Assembly (NCBI GenBank): GCA_028284605.1
Contig: JANQRL010000036.1
Coordinates: forward strand, 1 to 58,763
Direction: 5' to 3'
From: Paracoccaceae bacterium
GTDB lineage: Bacteria > Pseudomonadota > Alphaproteobacteria > Rhodobacterales > Rhodobacteraceae
DNA length: 58,763 bases
In this document: one piece after another, positions 9,305-17,712 of the stretch
Layout: the number at the start of each line of letters is the position of its first letter
How positions within the stretch are numbered: the stretch's first letter is position 1
Notes under the pieces: generated by a model
What the model was told of the DNA's origin: nothing
Databases searched by the model: none
Seen by the model: the letters and a program-made list of their open reading frames with translations, nothing else
Program-made: the position numbers and the translations under genes

Positions 9305-11050
9305 TTATCCTTCGCTCAGCACCGCTTCTGTCTCGTCGAGCGCCTCGTCGCGCAGGGCATTCGGAGTGTCCTGCGCCTTGGCCACCGACCAGCGGATGCG
9401 GGTCGCATAATCGAGGACGCGGCCGGATAAAACCACTTGGGTCGTGCGGCGCGGGCGAAGGCGGCCCTTTTCGAGATAGACCGAGGGGTCGAGGGTCATC
9501 GCGGCGCCGCCTTCGACGCGGAAAATCCAGACCTCTCCGCTCTTCAGCGCCAGGCTCACCGCCGCTCCGCCGAGATCGAGCCCGGCCTCGACATCCGGGT
9601 GCAGGGGAAAGCGGATGTCGAAGGGCACGCCCTGGAGCGCGAAGGCGTCAAGCGCGCGGTCGAACCGGGCGCGGTCGCCGTCGCTGAGGCAGGCCAGGTG
9701 GTCCTCGCCGACGAGCCCGCGCCCGTCGCGCGATATCTCCAGCGTGCGGCCGTGGTAGAGGCCGAAGCGCCGGCGGTAGCCGTCATGGGACATCTCCAAC
9801 CGTTCGCCGTCGGAGAGCGGGGTGAACTCCGCCTCGACCCTGAGCGGGCCGTTCATCAGCAATTCCTCGCCCCGGCCCCGGACCTTGCCGAGCCGGGAGG
9901 ACGAGGTGTCGGCCACGGTGATTGTGGCGTGGGAGGGGGTGGCGCGACCGGCCTGGCGCCAGGCGGGCCCGAAGCTGCCCCCGGCGCCGCAATTGACGAT
10001 CACCGGGCGCCGGCCGGAGGTCAGCTCGAAGGCCAGGGTGGAGGCATGGGCGTCGCGGCTGTGGCGCCCCATCGGCGGCTTCGCGGCATCGGCGATGACC
10101 GTGGTGCGGCCCGCGGCGAGCCTCGCATAACCCATATGGAGCCCGGGCCCGGGCCGGTCGCGGCTGCCGGAAGCGACGAGCGCGTGGTCGAGCCGACCCT
10201 CAAGGCCCGTCCCGCCGCCATGGAACCGCGCCAGCCCGCCATCGGCATGGCGAAGGGCGCGCAGGGTCGGCGGGATACGGGCGATGGCGGAAAGCAGGTC
10301 GGCGGGCAGGCGTCGGTCGGTGGCGGCGATGGCCTCGGCGGCCCAGATCAGCAGGGTGAGGATTTCGAGAAGTTCCTCGGGGTTGCGGGTCGCGATGCCG
10401 CCGCTGGGGTCGATCTCCCGCGCGCAATCCTGGGCCAGGGCCCGGATCGCGGGGAGCGCCCGGGCCTCCATCCCAATGAGCGACAGCCCCGCGTAGACGG
10501 TGCCGGCGAGGGCCTCGAAGCGCGGCAGGCCGGGAGCCGCAGCACCCCAGCGGCGGGAGAGGAAGATCGTCTGCCGGGCGAGGCTTTCGTAGAATCGGTC
10601 CGAGGCGGCGCGGTCCTGGGCGCGCATCAGGAAAAGCGCGTGGTTGACGAGGCGCATGAGCCGCCGCCCGGTGAGTTCCGGGGTCCAGCCGGGGCCGTCG
10701 CCGGACCCGTAGCGGGCGATCCAGTCCATGACCCAGCCGAGTGCCAGCTCCCGGGCGCGTCCGTCGCCGACCGCGGCCAGATCGTCGAGCCAGCCGAACC
10801 GGTGCAGCGCCTCCGCATAGGCCGCATCCGGCGGGTCGATCTCCCAGGGGGTGCGGCCCCGCGCCTCCACCAGATGGCCCGCGAAGAGGAGGTTGCCGGC
10901 GAGGAGTTGCTTGCCGCGGGCGAAGAGGCCGATGCTCTTCGGTTCCGGCTGGCTGACGAAGCCGCCGGCGGGCCGCGACAGCGCCGCGAGCCGCGCATGC
11001 AGGCGGTGCATCAGGCGCGTCGCGCGCGCGGTGGGACGGATGGTCGTCAC
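9305..11050 (-). CDS. Heparinase II/III family protein
   Basis: Protein of 581 residues with the helical toroid N-terminal half and beta-rich C-terminal half (about residues 330-540) of the heparinase II/III family. Typical elements are D-A-H-A-S-T-L-A-F-E, V-N-C-G-A-G-G-S-F-G and S-H-D-G-Y. Such lyases cleave uronic-acid-containing polysaccharides. In Rhodobacterales this purH-linked homologue is conserved, but its substrate is not known to me, and no signal peptide is evident, which is odd for a polysaccharide lyase. The start at 11050 is GTG; an ATG at 11011 is an alternative. Confidence 0.85.
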   Translation of the reverse strand: MTTIRPTARATRLMHRLHARLAALSRPAGGFVSQPEPKSIGLFARGKQLLAGNLLFAGHLVEARGRTPWEIDPPDAAYAEALHRFGWLDDLAAVGDGRARELALGWVMDWIARYGSGDGPGWTPELTGRRLMRLVNHALFLMRAQDRAASDRFYESLARQTIFLSRRWGAAAPGLPRFEALAGTVYAGLSLIGMEARALPAIRALAQDCAREIDPSGGIATRNPEELLEILTLLIWAAEAIAATDRRLPADLLSAIARIPPTLRALRHADGGLARFHGGGTGLEGRLDHALVASGSRDRPGPGLHMGYARLAAGRTTVIADAAKPPMGRHSRDAHASTLAFELTSGRRPVIVNCGAGGSFGPAWRQAGRATPSHATITVADTSSSRLGKVRGRGEELLMNGPLRVEAEFTPLSDGERLEMSHDGYRRRFGLYHGRTLEISRDGRGLVGEDHLACLSDGDRARFDRALDAFALQGVPFDIRFPLHPDVEAGLDLGGAAVSLALKSGEVWIFRVEGGAAMTLDPSVYLEKGRLRPRRTTQVVLSGRVLDYATRIRWSVAKAQDTPNALRDEALDETEAVLSEG

Positions 11051-11130
11051 GCTCTATCGCCTCTGGCTGCGGGGCGCTTGCCTGCGCCCTCTGCGATGGG
11101 CCGGACTCTAGCAAAGGGCGGTGGCGGAAG

Positions 11131-12393
11131 TCACGCGGGCTTTCTGAGCAGCGCGGCGTAGAACCCGTCCATGCCGCCGAGATCGGGCCAGTAGTCCGGG
11201 CGGAGACGCAAGCCGCCCTCCTCGCTGATCCAGTCGGGGGCGATGCCGGGCCGGTCGGTGGCGGTGCGGTCGACGGTCAGGCCGGGGTGGCGGGCCAGGG
11301 CCTCTTCGACCTGCACCTCGCCTTCGTCCGGGATCAGGGAACAGGTGCAAAACAAGAGCCGCCCGCCGGGGTTGAGAAGGCTGAGAGCGTGGTCGAGGAG
11401 CCGCGACTGGAGGGCGATCAGGCCGGCGATGTCGCGGGTTTCGGCGGTCAACGGCAGGTCCGGGTGGCGCCGGATCGTGCCGGTGGCGGAACACGGCGCA
11501 TCGAGCAGCACGGCGTCGTAACTCCGCCGGTTATGGGCGAAGGCGTCGGCGGTTATCGGCTCGGTGGTGAGCCCGGTGCGTGTGAGGTTCTCTTCCAGGC
11601 GCGCCATCCGGGGGGCCGAGGCGTCGAGCGCGGTGACCTGCGCGCCGGCGGCGGCGAGTTGCATTGTCTTGCCGCCGGGGGCCGCGCAGAGGTCGAGGAT
11701 GCGTTCGCCGGGCTGCGGAGCGAGCATCCGGGCAGGGATCGCGGCGGCGGCGTCCTGCACCCAGAAGGTGCCCTCGCTGAACCCGGGGAGCGCGGAGACC
11801 TGCCCTGCGTCATGGAGCCGGACGGACCCGGTGGGCAGGAGGGTGCCACCGACGGCCTCGGCCAGGGCAGCGGGATTGTCCCGGGCCGTCAGGTCGAGCG
11901 GGGCGCCGGCGAGATGGGCGGTCTCCATCGCGGCGACCGCCTCGGGGCCCCAGGCCATGACCAGCGGATCGTGGAGCCATTCTGGCAGGGGCGGGACCGG
12001 CAGGCTCTGCCAATCGGCGATCACGCCGGCCACCTTGCGCAGGACGGCGTTGACGAGGCCCTTCTGGCCGGCGCTGCGCCGGTGGGCGGCGGCGAGCGAC
12101 ACCCAGTCGTTCACCACCCCATGGGCCGCGCCGCCATGGGCCAGTTCCACCGTGCCGAGCCGCAGGATCGCCCGCGTCCGCGCCGCCGGGTTGGATTTGA
12201 GGAAGCGGCCGAGGACCTGATCGGCGCGGCCGAGTTCGCGCAAGGTTGACAGGCAGAGCCGCCGGGCGCGGGCGCGATCTTCGGGCGGCAGACGGGTGTC
12301 GTCGGACTGCTCCGCCAGGGACCGGCCGTCGATCAGAACGCCCTGCAGGAGCGCCAAAGCGGCGCGGCGGGCGGGCAGGCCGGTTGGCTCCAT
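11131..12393 (-). CDS. rsmB: 16S rRNA (cytosine-C5)-methyltransferase, RsmB type
   Basis: Protein of 420 residues with a NusB-like RNA-binding N-terminus (about 1-140), then a SAM-dependent methyltransferase domain. SAM motif: L-D-L-C-A-A-P-G-G-K-T. The two cysteines of m5C methyltransferases are present: C301 in D-A-P-C-S-A-T-G and C351 in F-C-T-C-S-L. The NusB-like fusion identifies the RsmB/Sun class modifying C967 of 16S rRNA. It is the first gene of the minus-strand block and is transcribed divergently from the SDHAF4-like gene. Confidence 0.93.
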   Translation of the reverse strand: MEPTGLPARRAALALLQGVLIDGRSLAEQSDDTRLPPEDRARARRLCLSTLRELGRADQVLGRFLKSNPAARTRAILRLGTVELAHGGAAHGVVNDWVSLAAAHRRSAGQKGLVNAVLRKVAGVIADWQSLPVPPLPEWLHDPLVMAWGPEAVAAMETAHLAGAPLDLTARDNPAALAEAVGGTLLPTGSVRLHDAGQVSALPGFSEGTFWVQDAAAAIPARMLAPQPGERILDLCAAPGGKTMQLAAAGAQVTALDASAPRMARLEENLTRTGLTTEPITADAFAHNRRSYDAVLLDAPCSATGTIRRHPDLPLTAETRDIAGLIALQSRLLDHALSLLNPGGRLLFCTCSLIPDEGEVQVEEALARHPGLTVDRTATDRPGIAPDWISEEGGLRLRPDYWPDLGGMDGFYAALLRKPA

Positions 12394-12477
12394 CTCTGTC
12401 GCTCCCTGAAGGACACCGGCTTGTCCGGATCGGGCGCGGAGGTATATCAGGGGCCTATGCCCCGCAAGGATGGTGCC

Positions 12478-12663
12478 ATGGCCGAGACCTCAGACGACCG
12501 GACCGACCTGCCCCCGGCCGCACAGCGCGCGCTGGCCGAGGCTGAGGCGCGGCGCAAGGCGACGAAGGCCCAGGAATTGCCGCCGGAGCTCGGCGGCCGC
12601 GACGGGCCGGAGCCGGTGCGCTACGGGGACTGGGAGAAGAAGGGGATCGCGGTGGATTTCTGA
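12478..12663 (+). CDS. DUF1674 / succinate dehydrogenase assembly factor 4-like protein
   Basis: Small protein of 61 residues. Its C-terminal motif (E-L-G-G-R-D-G-P-E-P, then R-Y-G-D-W-E-K-K-G, ending V-D-F) is the hallmark of DUF1674, the bacterial relatives of SDHAF4, which binds flavinylated SdhA during assembly of succinate dehydrogenase. The N-terminal half is Ala/Glu-rich and probably disordered or helical. I chose ATG 12478 because AAGGA lies 7 bases upstream; an in-frame ATG at 12457 is possible. It is divergent from rsmB. Confidence 0.9.
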   Translation: MAETSDDRTDLPPAAQRALAEAEARRKATKAQELPPELGGRDGPEPVRYGDWEKKGIAVDF

Positions 12664-12684
12664 CCGCGTCTGACCGCCCGGGTC

Positions 12685-13062
12685 TCAGCGCAGGTTGAAG
12701 ACCGCTGAATCGCCAGCCCCGCGATCCACGGTGAACCGCATCCGGTTGCTGCCGCGCACCTCGACGAGCTGGCAATTGTAGCCGATCTCATAGCCCGACC
12801 AGTCCATCTCGCGGCAGAAATAGCCGTCCTGCCAGCTCCAGGTGCCGGTCAGGTCCCAGCCCGAGGCGCGGCCCTGGATCTGGCCGTTCGGCAGCACGTT
12901 GAGGTTCACCCCGAAGGCGCCGATGCGCAGGCTCTTGCCCTGGATGAGCGACAGGAACTCGCCCCGGTCGATGATCGGGCGGTATTCGTTGGTCGCCGCG
13001 GCGGGGGTGGCGACGGAGCCGGCGAGGCCCAGGGCAATCATGATACTGGCAAGCAAACGCAT
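12685..13062 (-). CDS. Secreted protein of unknown function
   Basis: The 125-residue product has a signal peptide (M-R-L-L-A-S-I-M-I-A-L-G to A-A-A-T) and a mature beta-rich domain containing G-T-W-S-W-Q-D-G-Y-F-C-R and two Cys likely to be disulfide-bonded. From memory, relatives in Rhodobacterales are sometimes labelled dihydrodipicolinate reductase, apparently because of proximity to dapB; there is no Rossmann fold or DapB motif here, so that name is not supported. Periplasmic by inference. It converges with the DUF1674 gene across 21 bases. Confidence 0.75.
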   Translation of the reverse strand: MRLLASIMIALGLAGSVATPAAATNEYRPIIDRGEFLSLIQGKSLRIGAFGVNLNVLPNGQIQGRASGWDLTGTWSWQDGYFCREMDWSGYEIGYNCQLVEVRGSNRMRFTVDRGAGDSAVFNLR

Positions 13063-13181
13063 GGCACTCTCCCGGTCGGCGTTAGGTCATTGTCCGAGTC
13101 TACGTGGCAGAGGCGCGACCGGTTCACTTCCCGGCCGATAGCGGTGGCGGGGTTCCGCGCAAGGGGGCGAGCGTGTAGTGA

Positions 13182-13520
13182 GATCCGATTGAACCGGAGC
13201 CCTTGGCGGGGAGTGGACAGCCAACCCGGTCAGATCGGCGCGAACCACGCCCCACCCCGCGCGACGCGGCGCGCCTGCGCCCGGGTCGCCATTGTCTCTC
13301 GGACCGTCGTCCATTGGGCTCGGAGTTGCCGGCGGACGCGCCATTGGTCCGAGCACCACCGGCGACGGCGCCTCAATGAACGACCGCGACAATGGCAACC
13401 CTCCCCCCCGGAAGGGCCGATGTTGATCCCCGGAAGCACGCGTGGCGCTGATGCTTTGGAGAACGACGGTCCGGGCCAATGTCACGGGCCCCACCCGAGG
13501 TCGGTCCGGCCGCAGGCGCG
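13182..13520 (+). repeat. Dispersed intergenic repeat, copy 2 (longest)
   Basis: The left end (13182-13265) matches the reverse complement of the right end of copy 3 (23928-24012), sharing caacccggtcagatc and cccaccccgcgc. The part at 13242-13294 matches the left end of copy 1, and the core 13420-13508 matches 109-204 and 23819-23910. An extra stretch of roughly 70 bases, relative to copy 1, sits between the two halves of the attattgtc/gacaat hairpin. There are no coding signals. Together with 13063-13181 and 13521-13599, where I see nothing else, this fills the gap between the secreted protein gene and dapB. Confidence 0.75.
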
Positions 13521-13599
13521 CCCGTTTCCCGGAGGTGTCCGCCACCGCCCAGAAGGCGGCGTGGCCGATCAGGTCGACCCCTAGAGACCGTGGGCGCGG

Positions 13600-13691
13600 A
13601 AGGCGCGTCGACGCGCCTTGAGGAAGCGCCGCGAGCGGCGCTTGAGGACGCGCTTTCGAAAGCGCGTGAACAAGGCCCGCCGACGGGCCTT
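13600..13691. repeat. Cluster of four 20-base palindromes with a 24-base period
   Basis: Four 20-base palindromes or hairpins start at 13600, 13624, 13648 and 13672, each separated by 4 bases (gagg, gagg, gaac). The first (aaggcgcgtcgacgcgcctt) and third (acgcgctttcgaaagcgcgt) are perfect palindromes; the second and fourth have 8-9 base-pair arms around cgag or ccga. The cluster begins 68 bases beyond the dapB stop, reading in dapB's direction, so it could end or stabilise that transcript. Related clusters lie at 42290-42380 and 21555-21616 in different gene contexts. Confidence 0.9.
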
Positions 13692-13759
13692 CCCCCGCCA
13701 GCCGTTCCAGTGGCGGGTGCGCCGGTCTTCACATGTCCGGTCAGAGGACCGTGCTGGGC

Positions 13760-14569
13760 TCAGAGGCCGAGGACGTCGGTCATGTCGTAGAGCCCGGCGG
13801 GACGGTCCTGGCCCCAGAGCGCGGCCTTCACGGCGCCGCGGGTAAAAATGGCGCGGTCGGTGGCGACATGGCGCAGCACGATGCGCTCGCCCGGGCCGGC
13901 GAAGAGCACGTCGTGCTCGCCGACGATGTCGCCGCCCCTTATCGCGGAAAAACCGATACGGCCCCGTTCCCGCGCCCCGGTGATCCCGTCGCGGCCCCGG
14001 TCGGCCACGTCGTCGAGGGCCACGCCCCGCCCCTCGGCAGCGGCCTCCCCCAGCATCAGCGCGGTGCCGGAGGGCGCGTCGACCTTGGCGCCGTGATGGG
14101 CCTCGATCACCTCGATATCGAAATCGGCGTCGAGGGCGGCGGCGACCTTCCTGGTTAGTTGCACGAGGAGATTGACGCCGAGCGACATGTTTCCGGCCTG
14201 CACGATCACCGCGTGGCGGGCGGCGGCGGCGATCCGCGCGTGATGCTCGGGGCCGAGCCCGGTGGTGCCGATCACATGGACCGCCCGGGCCTGGGCGGCG
14301 AGGCCGGTCAGCTCCATTGTGGCCTCGGGCGCGGTGAAATCGATGACGGCATGGGCGCGCGCGAGGGCCTCGACCGGGTCGTCGCTGACGGTCACGCCGA
14401 TCTCCGCCCCACCCATCGCCGTGCCGATATCCTGCCCGATCCAGTCATGACCGGTGCGCTCCAGGCAGGCGACGAGGCGGCAGCCGGGGTTGGCGAGGGT
14501 TTCGCGCACCAGCATCTGCCCCATCCGGCCCGACGCCCCGGCGATCACGATGCCTGGTCTCTCGCTCAT
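13760..14569 (-). CDS. dapB: 4-hydroxy-tetrahydrodipicolinate reductase
   Basis: DapB of 269 residues, which reduces HTPA with NAD(P)H in the lysine/diaminopimelate pathway. N-terminal nucleotide-binding motif G11-A-S-G-R-M-G17, then G-T-T-G at 101-104. The substrate-binding/catalytic segment [14 protein letters not shown] has H158/H159 and K162 in the positions of E. coli H159 and K163. Start 14569 has a GGGAG upstream; a longer reading to 14632 adds non-conserved Arg-rich residues. Divergent from rbfA across 91 bases. Confidence 0.96.
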   Translation of the reverse strand: MSERPGIVIAGASGRMGQMLVRETLANPGCRLVACLERTGHDWIGQDIGTAMGGAEIGVTVSDDPVEALARAHAVIDFTAPEATMELTGLAAQARAVHVIGTTGLGPEHHARIAAAARHAVIVQAGNMSLGVNLLVQLTRKVAAALDADFDIEVIEAHHGAKVDAPSGTALMLGEAAAEGRGVALDDVADRGRDGITGARERGRIGFSAIRGGDIVGEHDVLFAGPGERIVLRHVATDRAIFTRGAVKAALWGQDRPAGLYDMTDVLGL

Positions 14570-14660
14570 GACGCTCTCCCTTCGGCCCGGCCTGCCTGCC
14601 GCTCGTGGCTGGCATTGGCCCGGCATTGGCAAGGTCCGGGCAACCGATTACATGGCGGCC

Positions 14661-15056
14661 ATGGCAAAGAACAGACATCACGACGGCCCCGGCCCGTCCC
14701 AGCGCCAGCTTCGGGTCGGCGAGCTGATCCGGCGCACCCTGTCGGATGTGCTGATCCGGGGGGATGTCCACGACGAGGACCTGAACGGCATGTCGATCAC
14801 CGTGGGCGAGGTGCGGACCTCGCCGGATCTGAAGATCGCCACGGCCTTTGTGCTGCCGCTGGGCGGGGGGGACGCGGACGCCGCGATCGCCGCCTTGCGG
14901 CGCAACCGCGGCGAGTTGCGCCGTCTGTTGGCCAAGGGGCTGACGCTGAAATTCGCGCCGGAGCTGCGCTTTCAGATCGACGAGACCTTTGACCGGATGG
15001 ACGAGACACGGCGGATGCTCGACGCGCCTCAGGTGCGCCGGGATATCGGCGGATGA
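14661..15056 (+). CDS. rbfA: 30S ribosome-binding factor A
   Basis: RbfA of 131 residues: a KH-like cold-shock protein that binds immature 30S subunits and helps 16S rRNA 5'-end processing. Visible family features are the [12 protein letters not shown] start, [12 protein letters not shown] and the C-terminal P-E-L-R-F-Q-I-D. Start ATG 14661 (M-A-K-N-R) fits the family; an in-frame ATG at 14652 is equally available, and neither has a strong ribosome-binding site. The stop overlaps the next start by 4 bases. Confidence 0.92.
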   Translation: MAKNRHHDGPGPSQRQLRVGELIRRTLSDVLIRGDVHDEDLNGMSITVGEVRTSPDLKIATAFVLPLGGGDADAAIAALRRNRGELRRLLAKGLTLKFAPELRFQIDETFDRMDETRRMLDAPQVRRDIGG

Positions 15057-15763
15057 AGGCGCTTGCCGCGGCGCTGGCGCTCTTCGCCTCTGCCGCCGAT
15101 GCCGTCGCGTGCCGCGATGTCACCCATCTCGGCACCTCCTACACGATCTGCGAGGTGGACCCGGCGGAGGCGCCGCTGCGGCTGTTTCTGAACGGCGCGG
15201 ACGGGCGGCCGCTAGGCTCCTTCTCTGCGGTTGAGGCGGAACGCGGCGCGCTGGTGTTTGCGATGAATGCCGGGATGTACCACGACGACCGCAGCCCGGT
15301 CGGCCATTACGTCGAGGATGGCGAGGAGGTCATGCGGGTGATCCCCAATGCCGGGCCCGGCAATTTCGGGATGCTGCCGAACGGGGTGCTGTGCCTGACC
15401 GAAGACCGCGCCCGGGTGATCGAGACGCTCGCATTTGTGGAGACGGCGCCGGACTGCCTCCATGCGACCCAATCCGGGCCGATGCTGGTGATCGACGGCG
15501 CTCTGCATCCCCGGTTCATTGCCGGGTCGGACAGCCGGTTTTTGCGCAACGGGGTCGGGACCAGCGCCGATGGAACCCGCGCGGTCTTCGCGATCTCCAA
15601 CGAGCCGGTGAATTTCCACGACTTCGCCCTGCTCTTTCGCGACGGGCTCGGCCTGCCGAACGCGCTTTTCTTCGACGGCAAGGTCTCGCGGCTCCATGCG
15701 CCCGCCCTCGGCCGGTCCGATAGCGGTTTCGCCCTGGGCCCCATCGTGGGTGTGCTGGAGTAG
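15053..15763 (+). CDS. Phosphodiester glycosidase (NAGPA) family protein, secreted
   Basis: The 236-residue product has a signal peptide (about 1-17) and then a domain of the phosphodiester glycosidase family (PF09992). Family-like elements are F-A-M-N-A-G-M-Y near residue 64, [16 protein letters not shown] and N-G-V-G-T-S-A-D-G. Bacterial members are thought to act on cell-envelope sugar phosphodiesters; the substrate here is unknown. It is translationally coupled to rbfA (ATGA) and precedes truB by 56 bases, so it sits in a ribosome/tRNA operon without obvious functional link. Confidence 0.85.
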   Translation: MKALAAALALFASAADAVACRDVTHLGTSYTICEVDPAEAPLRLFLNGADGRPLGSFSAVEAERGALVFAMNAGMYHDDRSPVGHYVEDGEEVMRVIPNAGPGNFGMLPNGVLCLTEDRARVIETLAFVETAPDCLHATQSGPMLVIDGALHPRFIAGSDSRFLRNGVGTSADGTRAVFAISNEPVNFHDFALLFRDGLGLPNALFFDGKVSRLHAPALGRSDSGFALGPIVGVLE

Positions 15764-15819
15764 TTGACGGCACCCGGCGCGGCGGCTAGCACGCCGCCTT
15801 TCGGGAACGGGAGGCGCGG

Positions 15820-16716
15820 ATGGCGCGCAAGGGGCGCGATATCTCCGGCTGGCTCATCGTCGACAAGCCCGCGGGATGGACCTCGACATCGGTGGTCAAC
15901 AAGGTGCGCTGGGCCCTCGGCGCGGCCAAGGCGGGTCATGCCGGGACGCTCGACCCGGCGGCGACGGGGGTGCTGGCGGTGGCGCTGGGGGAGGCCACGA
16001 AGACGGTGCCTTACGTGACCGATGCAGTGAAGGCTTATGCCTTCACAATGCGGTTCGGGCAGGCGACGAATACCGACGATGCGGAGGGGGAGGTCATCGC
16101 GACCTCCGAGGCCCGGCCCACGGACGACGAGATCAAGGCGGCTTTGGGCGGGTTTGTGGGCGACATCCTACAGGTGCCGCCGGCCTTCTCGGCGGTGAAG
16201 ATCGACGGCGAGCGCGCCTATAAGAAGGCGCGGGAAGGCGAGGATGTGGTGCTGGAGGCGCGGCCGCTCTGGGTCGAGGAACTGGTGCTCACCGACCGGC
16301 CGGATGCGGACCACGCGGTGCTGGAGATGACCTGCGGCAAAGGCGGCTATGTGCGGGCCATCGCCCGCGATCTGGGCGAGGCGCTGGGCTGTCACGGCCA
16401 TGTCTCCGCGCTGCGCCGGCTCTGGTCGGGGCCGTTCGATGTCGAGGACGGGATCGGGATTGAGGAGATCGAGGCGCTGGCGAAGACGCCGGAACTGGAT
16501 GAGAAGCTCAAGCCGCTGGAGGCCGGGCTGACCGAGCTCACGGAACTGCGCTGCCCCGCCGAGAGCGTGGCCCGGCTCAGGAACGGCAATCCGGCGCCGG
16601 TCTTCGGCGATGCGGAATATGGCGAGACCTGCTGGGCCGCGGAGAACGGTCGCGCCGTTGCGGTGGGCATCTGGCGCGCGGGCGAATTGCACCCGACCCG
16701 GGTGTTTCGGGCCTGA
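15820..16716 (+). CDS. truB: tRNA pseudouridine(55) synthase
   Basis: TruB of 298 residues, converting U55 in the T-loop of tRNAs to pseudouridine. The active-site segment [14 protein letters not shown] contains the catalytic Asp45. K-P-A-G-W-T-S near the N-terminus and [13 protein letters not shown] are also conserved. A C-terminal PUA-like segment follows. Its position after rbfA is the common ribosome-maturation arrangement, here interrupted by the glycosidase-like gene. It converges with the VOC gene. Confidence 0.96.
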   Translation: MARKGRDISGWLIVDKPAGWTSTSVVNKVRWALGAAKAGHAGTLDPAATGVLAVALGEATKTVPYVTDAVKAYAFTMRFGQATNTDDAEGEVIATSEARPTDDEIKAALGGFVGDILQVPPAFSAVKIDGERAYKKAREGEDVVLEARPLWVEELVLTDRPDADHAVLEMTCGKGGYVRAIARDLGEALGCHGHVSALRRLWSGPFDVEDGIGIEEIEALAKTPELDEKLKPLEAGLTELTELRCPAESVARLRNGNPAPVFGDAEYGETCWAAENGRAVAVGIWRAGELHPTRVFRA

Positions 16717-16719
16717 GGT

Positions 16720-17091
16720 TCAGAGGTGCTGATCGACGAGGATCGGATTGCCGTCCGGGTCGATGATGACAAAGGAGGCGGGGCCGGTGCCGTCCTCGTC
16801 CGCCTCGGTGTCGAAGGCGATACCCTGGGCCTTCAGATGCTTCTGAAGCTCGCGGATGTCGGTGAACGGGCCCACGGGCTGCGCGCTCTGATCCCAGCCG
16901 GGATTGAAGGTCAGCATGTTGCGCTCGAACATGCCCTGGAAGAGGCCGATCACCGTGTCGCCGTTCTTCAGGATGAGCCAGCCCTGATCCGGATCGCCGC
17001 CCATATCGTCGAAGCCAAGCGCGGCATAGAAGGTACGGGAGGCGTCGAGGTCCTCGACCGCGAGGCTGATCGAAAAGGCGCCGAGATGCAT
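16720..17091 (-). CDS. VOC (glyoxalase/bleomycin-resistance fold) family protein
   Basis: Single VOC domain protein of 123 residues with two beta-alpha-beta-beta-beta modules. Seen are S-I-S-L-A-V-E-D-L-D-A-S-R-T-F-Y near the N-terminus and F-V-I-I-D-P-D-G-N-P-I-L-V-D-Q at the C-terminus. Members bind metals and act in glyoxalase, dioxygenase or resistance roles; none can be assigned here. Start 17091 has a strong AAGGAAGGA upstream. It ends 3 bases from truB in convergent orientation. Confidence 0.9.
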   Translation of the reverse strand: MHLGAFSISLAVEDLDASRTFYAALGFDDMGGDPDQGWLILKNGDTVIGLFQGMFERNMLTFNPGWDQSAQPVGPFTDIRELQKHLKAQGIAFDTEADEDGTGPASFVIIDPDGNPILVDQHL

Positions 17092-17199
17092 GGTCTGTCC
17101 TTCCTTGGTCGATGATCCGGCGAGCCTGCGCCCGGCGCGCTTGCCTGTCCAGTCGGACGGGTCTTTCCGCCGACCCGCGATTACGACAATAGTCGCCCC

Positions 17200-17712
17200 A
17201 TGCTGACCCGCACCCATCTGAAGGGCGACGCGGCCTCCGAGGCGGTCTATTCGCCCTGCGAGCGCTACCGCTACACCCTGACCCGGACCTGGGACCCGAC
17301 CGGACAACGCGCGCTCTTCATCATGCTGAACCCGTCGACGGCGACCGAGGTGCAGAACGACCCGACTGTGGAGCGCTGCGAGCGGCGGGCGCGGGCGCTG
17401 GGCTTCGGGGCGTTCCGGGTGACCAATATCTTCGCCTTTCGCGCCACCGACCCCCGCGACATGCGCCGGGCCGCCGATCCGGTGGGGCCGGAGAACGATG
17501 CTGCGATCCTTGCGGGCGTGCCCTGGGCGGACCGGATCGTCTGCGCCTGGGGCACCCATGGGGCGCATCTGAACCGCGGGCCGGAGGTGGCGGCGCTGCT
17601 CCGCGGGACCGGAGCGCCGCTTCACCACCTCGGGTTGAGCAAGGCGGGGCATCCGAAGCATCCGCTCTATATCGGTTACGCGACCCAGCCGGTACTTTGG
17701 GAGGCGGCATGA
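17200..17712 (+). CDS. DUF1643 domain protein
   Basis: The 170-residue product matches DUF1643: R-Y-R-Y-T-L-T-R-T-W, the core F-I-M-L-N-P-S-T-A-T, D-P-T-V-E-R-C, and the C-terminal A-W-G-T-H-G and G-L-S-K-A-G-H-P-K-H-P-L-Y. The family is soluble and of unknown function. Its stop overlaps the start of the following hydrolase gene by 4 bases (ATGA), so the two are coupled. Confidence 0.9.
   Translation: MLTRTHLKGDAASEAVYSPCERYRYTLTRTWDPTGQRALFIMLNPSTATEVQNDPTVERCERRARALGFGAFRVTNIFAFRATDPRDMRRAADPVGPENDAAILAGVPWADRIVCAWGTHGAHLNRGPEVAALLRGTGAPLHHLGLSKAGHPKHPLYIGYATQPVLWEAA

Noticed and set aside
12685-13062. Second dihydrodipicolinate reductase
   Set aside because: Although near dapB and sometimes labelled so, the protein is secreted, short, and lacks any DapB motif.
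13600-13691. CRISPR array
   Set aside because: The unit is a 20-base palindrome with 4-base spacers and differs in sequence between units; CRISPR has identical repeats and 25-40-base unique spacers. No cas genes are present.
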